NCBI GenBank assembly: GCA_002842435.1
Contig: PHCX01000001.1
Location: forward strand, 310,001 to 374,000
DNA: 64,000 nt
Origin: Betaproteobacteria bacterium HGW-Betaproteobacteria-1
Lineage (GTDB): Bacteria > Pseudomonadota > Gammaproteobacteria > Burkholderiales > Methylophilaceae
Direction of reading: 5' to 3'
How positions within the stretch are numbered: position 1 is the stretch's first letter; each line of letters begins with the position of its first letter. Positions 50,723-58,591 of the stretch are shown here, piece after piece. The notes beneath the pieces were generated by a model. It was not told where the DNA came from, ran no database searches, and worked only from the letters and a program-made list of their open reading frames with translations. The position numbers and the translations under genes were made by a program.

Positions 50723-50764
50723 GCGGACGCGATGGTTTAATACAACCTTCGCGTCCGCTTTTTT
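50723..50764 (+). terminator. Strong Rho-independent terminator between acoD and DUF779
   Basis: A perfect 10-bp stem, GCGGACGCGA (50723-50732) and TCGCGTCCGC (50749-50758), is followed by six T. It should separate acoD from the DUF779 gene or reduce read-through into it. Confidence 0.85.
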
Positions 50765-50813
50765 ATCCGTTTTCGCGCTACGACTTGCGCGTGGCGATTT
50801 TGAGGAGCATCAC

Positions 50814-51188
50814 ATGCCAGCATCACGCATCGTGGCAACGCCCGCAGCAAAAGCATTGATTGACGAGCTCAAGGCCAGGCATGGCAATCTCATGTTCCAC
50901 CAGTCCGGCGGTTGTTGCGAGGGCAGCGCGCCCATGTGCCTGAAAGAGGGTGAATTTCTGGTAGGCGCTTCAGATGTCAAGCTGGGCGTCGTGCATGGCG
51001 TACCCTTTTACATGGCCAAGTTCCAGTTCGAATACTGGGAGCACACCCACCTGACGCTGGATGCGATTGCCGGCCACGGCGGTCAGTTCTCTCTGGAACA
51101 GGGAACAGGCCGGCATTTCATCATCCGCTCGCGCCTGTTCACCGACGAGGAGTTGCAGCAACTGCCGCCGGTGGAGGATTGCGGTTGA
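50814..51188 (+). CDS. DUF779 protein associated with aldehyde dehydrogenase
   Basis: 124 residues, cytoplasmic. Matches DUF779, with MFHQSGGCCEGSAPMCL (three cysteines close together), FLVGASDVKLGVVHGVPFYM and TRHFIIRS-like GRHFIIRSRLFTDEE. The family lies next to AldB/AcoD-type dehydrogenases in many genomes; its activity is not known. AGGAG precedes the ATG by 6 nt. The strong terminator 50 bp upstream suggests that the ratio of the two proteins is regulated. Confidence 0.88.
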   Translation: MPASRIVATPAAKALIDELKARHGNLMFHQSGGCCEGSAPMCLKEGEFLVGASDVKLGVVHGVPFYMAKFQFEYWEHTHLTLDAIAGHGGQFSLEQGTGRHFIIRSRLFTDEELQQLPPVEDCG

Positions 51189-51217
51189 AACTCTAAAGAA
51201 TCAACAGCAGTGAGTCT

Positions 51218-51568
51218 TTACTGACGCGGCGCCAGAAGCCCCGTCAAGGTTCTCAACTCAGTCTCTACCGCTTGGTAGGATTTGAGTTCAATCTCGCGAT
51301 AGCACCGCAATACCTCATGCCCGAACTCGGTCATCTGAGCGCCGCCGCCGTGACTGCCGCCTGTCGCCGTATGCACCAGCGGCTCACGAAAACTTTTGTT
51401 CATGGTATCGACCAGATCCCAGGCACGCTTGTAGGACATGCCCATCTGCCGCGCCGCCGCTGAAATCGAACCGCTTTCTGCAATCGCTTCAAGCAGGTCG
51501 GCCTTGCCCGGGCCGATGGCGGAAACCTTGCCATAGGGCAGGTGAATTTTGATGTTTTTTGCTGTCAT
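51218..51568 (-). CDS. One-domain ModE-like transcriptional regulator
   Basis: 116 residues. It has only the N-terminal winged helix-turn-helix of ModE: GPGKADLLEAIAESGSISAAARQMGMSYKRAWDLVDTMN and HTATGGSHGGGAQMTEFG. The TOBE/Mop molybdate-binding domains present in E. coli ModE (262 residues) are absent, so it either does not sense oxyanions or relies on another protein. It is divergent from moaA, with a palindrome in between (51593-51608), and is the natural candidate for binding the sites at tup/fds. Confidence 0.9.
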   Translation of the reverse strand: MTAKNIKIHLPYGKVSAIGPGKADLLEAIAESGSISAAARQMGMSYKRAWDLVDTMNKSFREPLVHTATGGSHGGGAQMTEFGHEVLRCYREIELKSYQAVETELRTLTGLLAPRQ

Positions 51569-51577
51569 AGGATTGTA

Positions 51578-51608
51578 TTGCCAATATCTGATGGTTATTA
51601 CTATAACC
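51578..51608 (+). promoter_or_regulatory. Probable moaA promoter with overlapping palindrome
   Basis: A TTGCCA (51578-51583), an 18-bp spacer and TATAAC (51602-51607) suit a sigma-70 promoter for moaA. The -10 box lies within the perfect palindrome GGTTATTACTATAACC (51593-51608), a likely repressor site for the divergent ModE-like regulator. A hairpin GCGCC/GGCGC (51674-51687) follows in the leader, close to the moaA start. Confidence 0.55.
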
Positions 51609-51706
51609 CTACTCCGGGCAGCATTGTTAATGCTTGGTGAAAGACTTAAAATTGAATGTCTTAGCTAATTACTGCGCCCGCTGGCGCAAGGTCAACCAAC
51701 TTCCCA

Positions 51707-52717
51707 ATGTCAGCTGCAACCCATTCACAACCCACACTGCGTGACCAGTTTGGTCGAAAAGTCGATTACATTCGCCTTTCGATCACTGACCGCTGCGATT
51801 TCCGCTGCGTCTATTGCATGTCGGAAGACATGACCTTTCTGCCGCGCGACGAGGTACTGTCGCTGGAAGAATGCACAAGGCTGGTAAAAGTCTTCGTTGA
51901 TCTGGGCGTAAGCAAAGTCCGCATCACCGGCGGCGAACCGCTGGTCAGAAAAAATGCCTTGTGGCTGTTTGAGCAGATCGGCCAGCTTCAAGGACTGCGT
52001 GAGTTAGTGGTCACTACCAACGGATCGCAGCTGGAATCGCAGGCAGCGGCTTTGAAAAAGGCCGGTGTCAAACGCATCAACATCAGCCTGGACAGCCTCG
52101 ATGCCGAGCGCTTCCGCAAGATCACCCGCGTCGGTGAGCTGGAGAAAGTACTACGCGGGATCGCAGCAGCGAAGCAGGCAGGCTTTGAAAACATCAAGCT
52201 CAACACGGTGCTGATGCGCGGCATCAACGATGACGAAGCCCTGTCATTACTGGAATTCGCCATAGCACAGCAACTGGATATCGCCTACATCGAGGAAATG
52301 CCGCTGGGTGAAGTCAATCACCAGCGCGATACAACCTATGTCAGCAACGATGCCACGCTAAAGCTGCTGCAACAGCATCACACCCTGGTCAGCAGCGCGG
52401 AAACCACCGGCGGGCCGGCAAAATACTGGCGCATCCCCGGCACACAGACCCGCGTCGGTTTCATTTCACCGCATAGCCACAATTTCTGCGAATCCTGCAA
52501 TCGTGTGCGCATCAGCTGCAAGGGCGAGCTTTTCCTCTGCCTCGGCCACGAAGACAAGATCGACCTCATGCCACTGCTGAGGGCACATCCGGATGACGAT
52601 GCGCCTTTGATCCAAGCCATCCTGGATTCCATGCAGATCAAGCCCAAAGGCCATGATTTCGACCTGCGGCGGGCTGAGCCAGCCGTGATACGCTTCATGT
52701 CGCACACGGGCGGCTAA
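51707..52717 (+). CDS. moaA: GTP 3',8-cyclase MoaA
   Basis: 336 residues. A radical-SAM enzyme for the first step of molybdenum cofactor synthesis. The N-terminal cluster is in TDRCDFRCVYCM (CxxxCxxC), the C-terminal cluster in NFCESCNRVRISCKGELFLC, and the essential C-terminal GG (HTGG) is intact. It leads the moaA-fdhD-mobA-mobB-moeA set. MoaC, MoaD, MoaE and MogA are not in the window. Confidence 0.96.
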   Translation: MSAATHSQPTLRDQFGRKVDYIRLSITDRCDFRCVYCMSEDMTFLPRDEVLSLEECTRLVKVFVDLGVSKVRITGGEPLVRKNALWLFEQIGQLQGLRELVVTTNGSQLESQAAALKKAGVKRINISLDSLDAERFRKITRVGELEKVLRGIAAAKQAGFENIKLNTVLMRGINDDEALSLLEFAIAQQLDIAYIEEMPLGEVNHQRDTTYVSNDATLKLLQQHHTLVSSAETTGGPAKYWRIPGTQTRVGFISPHSHNFCESCNRVRISCKGELFLCLGHEDKIDLMPLLRAHPDDDAPLIQAILDSMQIKPKGHDFDLRRAEPAVIRFMSHTGG

Positions 52718-52742
52718 TCGTCCATCCGTATCGGCATCCTTC

Positions 52743-53567
52743 ATGACATTCCAGCGCCCCATCACATCACAAGCCTCACGCCCGCTGACCTTTGGCGTAA
52801 CCGCCATCAATGAACACGGCGAACAGGTGGAAACCGAGATCGCCGGAGAAGCGCCGCTGACGCTGTATGTCGACAAGCAGGAAATCGTCACGCTAATGAC
52901 ACTGGGCGCCGCACCCGAAGCCTTGGCCATCGGCTATCTGCGCAACCAGCGCCTGATTGGCAGCATAGCCGAAATCGCCGAAGTCCATGTCGACTGGGAG
53001 GTCGACGCCGTGGCGGTCACCACGCGCCATGGCCTGCAAGCCACAGAGCGCCTTGGCAAGCGCACCGTCACCACCGGCTGCGGACAAGGCACCGTGTTCG
53101 GCGACCTGATGGAAGACATCGACAACATTCACTTGCCGCAAGGTGCGGTGCTGCAGGAATCGACCTTGTATGCACTGCTGGACAATGTGCGTCTCTACGA
53201 CAGCCTCTACAAGAAGGCCGGTGCACTGCATGGCTGCGCGCTGGCCAAGGGCAGCGAGATTCTTTACTACGTCGAGGATGTCGGCCGCCACAACGCCGTG
53301 GATGCGATTGCCGGCATAATGTGGCTGGACAATGTCGTGGGCGATGACAAGATTTTCTATACCACCGGCCGCCTCACCAGCGAGATGGTGATCAAGGCCG
53401 CGCAGATGCGCGTGCCTTTTCTGGTCTCGCGCTCCGGACTGACGCGCATGGGCTGGGAGATCGCCAACAAGATCGGCATGACCATGATCGGCCGCTCGCA
53501 GGGCAAACACTTCCTGATTTTCACCGGCGCAGAACGCTTCCGCTTTTCCGACAAGGCCGGCGCATGA
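52743..53567 (+). CDS. Second FdhD-family protein, variant cysteine motif
   Basis: 274 residues. Clearly FdhD family (EDVGRHNAVDAIAGIM, FYTTGRLTSEMVIKAAQM, VSRSGLTRMGWEIANKIGMTMIGRS). The CxxC motif, however, is reduced to TTGCGQGTVFG, which keeps the first cysteine and replaces the second with Gly. E. coli FdhD needs both for sulfur transfer, so this one may act differently or on another molybdoenzyme. It overlaps mobA by 4 nt within the Moco operon, apart from the fds copy. Confidence 0.9.
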   Translation: MTFQRPITSQASRPLTFGVTAINEHGEQVETEIAGEAPLTLYVDKQEIVTLMTLGAAPEALAIGYLRNQRLIGSIAEIAEVHVDWEVDAVAVTTRHGLQATERLGKRTVTTGCGQGTVFGDLMEDIDNIHLPQGAVLQESTLYALLDNVRLYDSLYKKAGALHGCALAKGSEILYYVEDVGRHNAVDAIAGIMWLDNVVGDDKIFYTTGRLTSEMVIKAAQMRVPFLVSRSGLTRMGWEIANKIGMTMIGRSQGKHFLIFTGAERFRFSDKAGA

Positions 53568-54145
53568 GCATCACCGGGGTCGTACTGGCGGGAGGGCTGG
53601 CGCGCAGGATGGGCGGCGTGGACAAAGGGCTGATAGCGTTCGCCGGCAAACCGATGGTAGCGCATGTGCTGGAAAGACTCCGTCCGCAGGTCGATGAAAT
53701 CCTGGTCAATGCCAATCGCGAGATCGGTCAGTATGAAGTTTATGGCTATCCTGTGATTCCAGACGAAATCGAGGGTTTTGCCGGACCACTCGCCGGGCTG
53801 CACCGGGGCATGAGCGCGGCCAGCCAACCGTTTGTCCTCACCGTGCCCTGCGACTCGCCTTTCCTGCCGTCCGACTTGGCCAGCCGGCTGATGCAGGCAT
53901 TGCAGCAAACCGATGCGGACCTGGCCGTTGCAAAAACCGGCGCACAGGCACACCCGGTGTTCTGCCTGTGCCGCACCGGCCTGAAGAACCACCTGCAAAG
54001 CTACCTGCAAAGCGGCGGGCGTAAAATAGATGCCTGGTACGGCACGCTCAAGGTGGTGGAAGTGGCGTTCGACGACCAACCCCAGGCTTTCGCCAACATC
54101 AACACCCTTGAAGAACTCGAATCACTGCAGGATCAGAACAGGTAA
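53564..54145 (+). CDS. mobA: Molybdenum cofactor guanylyltransferase
   Basis: 193 residues. It attaches GMP to Mo-molybdopterin to form the MGD cofactor needed by FdsA. The NTP-binding LAGGLARRMGGVDKGLIAFAGKPM is classic, followed by VLTVPCDSPFLPSDLASRL. It overlaps the variant fdhD by 4 nt (ATGA) and lies 4 nt before mobB. Confidence 0.95.
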   Translation: MSITGVVLAGGLARRMGGVDKGLIAFAGKPMVAHVLERLRPQVDEILVNANREIGQYEVYGYPVIPDEIEGFAGPLAGLHRGMSAASQPFVLTVPCDSPFLPSDLASRLMQALQQTDADLAVAKTGAQAHPVFCLCRTGLKNHLQSYLQSGGRKIDAWYGTLKVVEVAFDDQPQAFANINTLEELESLQDQNR

Positions 54146-54149
54146 AACA

Positions 54150-54716
54150 TTGGCAGCCAACAGACAGATTTCCAGCAAAGTGCCCTTACTGGGTTTTTGC
54201 GCCTACGGCAGCGGCATCGGCAAAACCACGCTGCTGACCAGCCTGATCCCTGTACTGAATGCGCACGGCTTGCGCATATCGGTGATCAAACACGCACATC
54301 ACAGCTTTGATATCGACCACCCGGGCAAGGACAGTTACCGCCTGCGCGAATCCGGCGCGGTGCAGATGCTGCTCGGCTCACGCCATCGCTGGGCCTTGAT
54401 GACGGAGCTTTCACGCATCCGCGACCAGCAGCCGGAAGAACCCGGGCTTGCCGAACTTCTGCCGCATATCGATGCCGATCTGGTCGACCTGATTCTGGTG
54501 GAAGGCTTCAAAAGCGAACCCATCCCGAAAATCGAAATACATCGCCCGGACATGAAAAAACCGCTGATCTCAACACACGATCATCACGTCATTGCCGTTG
54601 CCAGCGATGCTGCCGTTGCCACACACCTGCCGGTACTGAACCTGAATGACCCGGAAGAAATCGCCAGCTTCATCCTGAACTGGCTGGAAAACAGACCAAA
54701 GCTTGCATCCCTCTGA
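54150..54716 (+). CDS. mobB: Molybdopterin-guanine dinucleotide biosynthesis protein MobB
   Basis: 188 residues from the TTG at 54150, with AGG 7 nt upstream, right after the mobA stop. A longer frame from 54030 runs through mobA and is not used. P-loop GTPase with GSGIGKTTLLTSLI, VIKHAHHSFDIDHPGKDSYRLRESGA and LVEGFKSEPIPKIE. It assists MobA; it is not essential in E. coli. Confidence 0.92.
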   Translation: MAANRQISSKVPLLGFCAYGSGIGKTTLLTSLIPVLNAHGLRISVIKHAHHSFDIDHPGKDSYRLRESGAVQMLLGSRHRWALMTELSRIRDQQPEEPGLAELLPHIDADLVDLILVEGFKSEPIPKIEIHRPDMKKPLISTHDHHVIAVASDAAVATHLPVLNLNDPEEIASFILNWLENRPKLASL

Positions 54717-54725
54717 GTTACGACC

Positions 54726-56006
54726 ATGAATGAAAAATCCCTTTCCGACCTGATCAACAACCCCAGCTGTCTTGACGATTACGACCCGAATTCGATGGCC
54801 GTCGTGCAGGCACGCAAATACATCAAGGAGTTTCTCAAACCGGTGACCACCAGGGAAAGCGTACCGATACGCAGCTCGCTGGGCCGAGTATTGGCAGAGG
54901 ATATCCACTCCCCTTGCAACGTTCCCAACCACAACAACTCCGCCATGGACGGCTATGCCTTCAATGCCGACGACATGGCCAGCTCAGGCGAAACCTCGCT
55001 GAAGATCATCGGCACCGCTTTCGCCGGCAAAGCCTATGAAGGCAGCATCAAAAAAGGCCAATGCGTGCGCATCATGACCGGTGCCGTCATGCCAGAGGGC
55101 GCAGATACGGTGGTGGTGCAGGAACGGGTCACGGTTGAAGGCGGCAGCATACGATTCACGGATGGCCCCAAACGCGGCATGAATACGCGCTATGCCGGCG
55201 AGGACCTGAAACAGGGTCAGGTCGTATTGCCAGACGGCCATCTGATGCGCGCCGCCGACCTTGGCCTGATAGCCTCGCTCGGTGTCGGTGAAGTCAAGGT
55301 TTACCGCAAGTTGCGCGTCGCCTTTTTCTCCACCGGCGACGAACTCGCCAGCGTCGGTCAGCAGCTACAGGCCGGACAGGTTTATGACAGCAATCGCTAC
55401 ACGCTCTACGGCATGCTCACCCGCCTCGGCGTCGAGGTCATCGATATGGGCGTGGTACGTGATGAACCTGAATTGCTTGAGCAGGCATTGATCGAGGCCT
55501 CTTCCTGCGCTGACGTCATCCTCACCAGCGGTGGCGTCTCGGTCGGCGAGGCCGATTTCATGAAACAGCTGCTGGAAAAACTCGGGCAGGTCGTCTTCTG
55601 GAAAATCGCCATGAAACCCGGACGGCCGCTGGCCTATGGCAAGGTCGGCGATGCCCATTACTTCGGCCTGCCCGGCAACCCGGTCTCGGTCATGGTGACC
55701 TTCTATCAGTTCGTCCGCGAGGCGCTACTGGTGCTGATGGGGCAACCTGCACCGGCACCATCTCCTCTGCTGAAAGCCATTTGCACGGGCAGCATCAAGA
55801 AACTGCCCGGACGTACCGAATTCCAGCGGGGCACCCTGTATCTCGATCAGGATGGCGAATGGAAAGTCAGACCAACCGGCAATCAGGGTTCTGGCATCCT
55901 GCGCTCGATGTCGGAAGCCAATTGCTTCATCGTGCTGGATGAAACGGTCGGCGACATCGAAGCAGGCATGCCGGTGCAGGTCCAGATACTGGAAGGCCTG
56001 ATTTGA
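54726..56006 (+). CDS. moeA: Molybdopterin molybdenumtransferase
   Basis: 426 residues. It inserts the metal into adenylylated molybdopterin. It shows NNSAMDGYAF near the N-terminus, IMTGAVMPEGADTVVVQE, FFSTGDEL, LTSGGVSVGEADF and LPGNPVSVMVTF. The length is typical. It is the last gene of the Moco set, 9 nt after mobB. A tungsten-handling role is possible given tupABC, but MoeA sequence alone does not tell. Confidence 0.96.
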   Translation: MNEKSLSDLINNPSCLDDYDPNSMAVVQARKYIKEFLKPVTTRESVPIRSSLGRVLAEDIHSPCNVPNHNNSAMDGYAFNADDMASSGETSLKIIGTAFAGKAYEGSIKKGQCVRIMTGAVMPEGADTVVVQERVTVEGGSIRFTDGPKRGMNTRYAGEDLKQGQVVLPDGHLMRAADLGLIASLGVGEVKVYRKLRVAFFSTGDELASVGQQLQAGQVYDSNRYTLYGMLTRLGVEVIDMGVVRDEPELLEQALIEASSCADVILTSGGVSVGEADFMKQLLEKLGQVVFWKIAMKPGRPLAYGKVGDAHYFGLPGNPVSVMVTFYQFVREALLVLMGQPAPAPSPLLKAICTGSIKKLPGRTEFQRGTLYLDQDGEWKVRPTGNQGSGILRSMSEANCFIVLDETVGDIEAGMPVQVQILEGLI

Positions 56007-56028
56007 TGCAGGTCAATTATCACGAAAT

Positions 56029-56045
56029 ATCATGAAAATCATGAT
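56029..56045. promoter_or_regulatory. Palindrome upstream of the TonB-dependent receptor gene
   Basis: ATCATGAAAATCATGAT is a perfect 7-bp inverted repeat with a 3-nt centre, 64 bp before the receptor start codon. It could be an operator for the receptor gene. It does not match the Fur box well, and no regulator gene is adjacent. Confidence 0.45.
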
Positions 56046-56108
56046 GTCTTTTCTGCACAAGTAAGACTATTGTTCAGATCATCTTAAAAAACCAAGAACT
56101 CGCTCATC

Positions 56109-58403
56109 ATGAACCATCCATTTACATTCCGCATCCTGCCCGGCCAACTGTTGCTGGCAGGTTGTATCAGCCTCGGCTTTACATCTTTCGCTAGCGCAGA
56201 AGAGCAGTTCAGCGCCGAAGAGATCGAACTGCATAACGGCCTGCGCCTCGCGCCGGTTGTCGTCACCGGTACCCGCATCGAACAGAACAGCTTTGACCTG
56301 CCGATGTCGATTGATTCAGTGGAAGGCGAAACCGTCCGCGAAGGCCAGTTGCAGGTCAATCTCTCCGAATCCGCAGCACGCGTACCTGGAGTCGTCGTCA
56401 ATAACCGCAACAACCCGGCGCAGGATCTCGCCATCCAGATACGTGGCTTCGGCTCCCGCTCCGCTTTCGGTGTGCGTGGCGTGCGCCTTTATGCAGACGG
56501 CATCCCCATGACCATGCCGGACGGCCAAGGCCAGACCGGCACCTTCAATCTGGATACGGCAAAACGCGTTGAATACCTGCGCGGACCGTTTTCGGCGCTA
56601 TACGGCAACTCCTCAGGTGGTGTCGTGCAGATTTTTACTGAAGACGGTCCAGATGACCCGACGCTCTCCGGCGGCATCACTTTCGGCAGCTATGACACAC
56701 GCCGTGGCAGCATCACCTTCGGCGGTGACAATGACGGATTCAACTATATCGTCAATACCAGCACCTATCGTAGCGATGGCTATCGTGACCAGTCTGAAAC
56801 CCGCCGCGATACTGTACATGGCAAGTTCAGCTTCAATCTTGGCGAAGCCACCAAACTGACTGTCGTCGCCACCGCGCTGGATCAGCCGGATAATGAAGAC
56901 CCGCAGGGCCTGAATGCTCAACAACTGAAGGACGACCGCCGACAGGCCAATCCGAATTCTTTGAAATTCGACACTCGAGTCACCCGTAGCCATGAGCAAA
57001 TCGGCGCCACGCTGGAACACATGCTGACCGAGAACGACACACTGCGCTTCATGACTTATTACGGCCAGCGTGATAACGAGCAATTCCAGTCCATCTCGGT
57101 TAACGGCCAACGCAACGACCTCAGTGGCGGCGGCGTTGCCACCATAGACCGCGATTTCGGCGGTATCGACCTGCGCTGGGCACACAAAGGCCTGCTTGCA
57201 GACATGCCTTACAACTTCACGATCGGTACCAATTACGACCGCATGAAGGACGACCGTAAGGGTTACGAGAATTTTGTCGCGAACGCGGCACTGGGTAGTG
57301 TGCCTTTCGGCACTGACTGCGGAAGCATCGTCGGCGGCCAGGCGGTGACATGTGGAGTCAAGGGCAATCTGCGCCGTAACGAGACCAACAAGGTCAACAA
57401 CTTCGACCAGTACATGCAGGCAGCCATCGACCTCACACCGCGCTGGAATTTGAGTGCCGGCGTCCGTCACAGCAAGGTCAAATTCGAGAATGATGACAAA
57501 TTCCTGCTGGACTCTGGCTACCAGAACGCCAACCCTGACGATAGCGGAAAAGTCACCTTCCGCGAAACCACGCCGGTCATTGGCGCCATCTTCAAGGCCA
57601 CCGACACCCTGAACCTGTATGCGAATGCGGGACAAAGCTTCGAAACACCGACGTTCGTCGAAATGGCCTATACCAGCACCGGTGGCTTCAATCTCGACCT
57701 CAAACCGGCAAAAAGCGATCAATATGAAGTCGGCGCAAAATGGATGGTAGGCAACTCCACGCTGATCAACGGCTCATTCTTCTTCATCGACACCAAGGAT
57801 GAAATCGTTGTTCTACAACAGTCCGGCGGACGCACGGTCTACCAGAACGTCAAGGACAGCGAACGCAAGGGCTTTGAGCTCTCTATTGATAGTCAGTTGG
57901 CACATGGGTTCAATGCCTACCTGGCTTACACCTATCTCGATGCAGAATTCACCTCCGAATTCGAAGCCTGCCGGCCATTCAGTACCGGCCAGGTACTCTG
58001 TGATCCGGCATCTGCTGTAAGCGCGCTGAACTCCGGAGCAGAGATCATAGGTTCTGGCGCAGACATCCCCGGCACCTACAAACACACGCTGTTCGGCGAA
58101 CTGTCATGGCGTCACCAGCCCAGCGGCTTCTCCACTGCGATTGAAGTCAGGGGCAACAGCAAAACCAATGTCGCATTCAAACCTGAATACGGCAAGGCCA
58201 GCGGCTACGCCATCGCCTCTTGGCGCGGCGGCTTCAATCAGAAGAAAGGTGATTGGAAATTCAGCGAATTCGTTCGTGTAGAAAACCTGTTCGACAAGGA
58301 ATATGTCGGCTCCGTGCGCGTCGGCGACCTGAACGGCAACTACTACGAACCAGCACCTACCACCAACTGGCTGTTCGGACTCAACGCCAGCTACCAGTTC
58401 TGA
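56109..58403 (+). CDS. TonB-dependent outer-membrane receptor
   Basis: 764 residues. A signal peptide (cleavage after ASA) and a TonB-box-like LAPVVVTGTR, then the plug domain (about 50-165: VPGVVVNNRNNPAQDLAIQIRGFGSRSAFGVRGVRLYADGIP) and a 22-strand barrel ending NWLFGLNASYQF with a terminal Phe. The ligand is not apparent. A long periplasmic/extracellular loop with two Cys (GTDCGSIVGGQAVTCG) is present. It lies upstream of the SoxYZ/b561/hydrolase set and near tonB, so it may import a metal or chelate used by an alcohol dehydrogenase, but this is inference. Confidence 0.92.
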   Translation: MNHPFTFRILPGQLLLAGCISLGFTSFASAEEQFSAEEIELHNGLRLAPVVVTGTRIEQNSFDLPMSIDSVEGETVREGQLQVNLSESAARVPGVVVNNRNNPAQDLAIQIRGFGSRSAFGVRGVRLYADGIPMTMPDGQGQTGTFNLDTAKRVEYLRGPFSALYGNSSGGVVQIFTEDGPDDPTLSGGITFGSYDTRRGSITFGGDNDGFNYIVNTSTYRSDGYRDQSETRRDTVHGKFSFNLGEATKLTVVATALDQPDNEDPQGLNAQQLKDDRRQANPNSLKFDTRVTRSHEQIGATLEHMLTENDTLRFMTYYGQRDNEQFQSISVNGQRNDLSGGGVATIDRDFGGIDLRWAHKGLLADMPYNFTIGTNYDRMKDDRKGYENFVANAALGSVPFGTDCGSIVGGQAVTCGVKGNLRRNETNKVNNFDQYMQAAIDLTPRWNLSAGVRHSKVKFENDDKFLLDSGYQNANPDDSGKVTFRETTPVIGAIFKATDTLNLYANAGQSFETPTFVEMAYTSTGGFNLDLKPAKSDQYEVGAKWMVGNSTLINGSFFFIDTKDEIVVLQQSGGRTVYQNVKDSERKGFELSIDSQLAHGFNAYLAYTYLDAEFTSEFEACRPFSTGQVLCDPASAVSALNSGAEIIGSGADIPGTYKHTLFGELSWRHQPSGFSTAIEVRGNSKTNVAFKPEYGKASGYAIASWRGGFNQKKGDWKFSEFVRVENLFDKEYVGSVRVGDLNGNYYEPAPTTNWLFGLNASYQF

Positions 58404-58419
58404 TCTGAAAAACATGAAC

Positions 58420-58459
58420 TTGAGCGTTGTGTGCGTGCAAAATCGCACACAACGCTCAA
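58420..58459 (+). terminator. Perfect 16-bp hairpin after the receptor gene
   Basis: TTGAGCGTTGTGTGCG (58420-58435) is fully complementary to 58444-58459, with an 8-nt loop. It begins 17 nt after the receptor stop codon. There is no T run behind it, so it may act as a Rho-blocking 3' end or a binding site rather than a standard intrinsic terminator. Confidence 0.6.
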
Positions 58460-58591
58460 AACAAGATTAAAATCATTTCAAGTTTAAGTAATCAGCTCAT
58501 ACCGGGCTGACGAACTTATATCCGCTTTTCCCGTCAATATCAAATATTAAGCAAGTCGCTACAATGCCTTGCAAACATTGAGGAGAACACC

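Noticed and set aside
56613..57722. 369-codon open frame on the minus strand opposite the TonB-dependent receptor
   Set aside because: A shadow caused by codon bias; the receptor is continuous and well supported on the plus strand.
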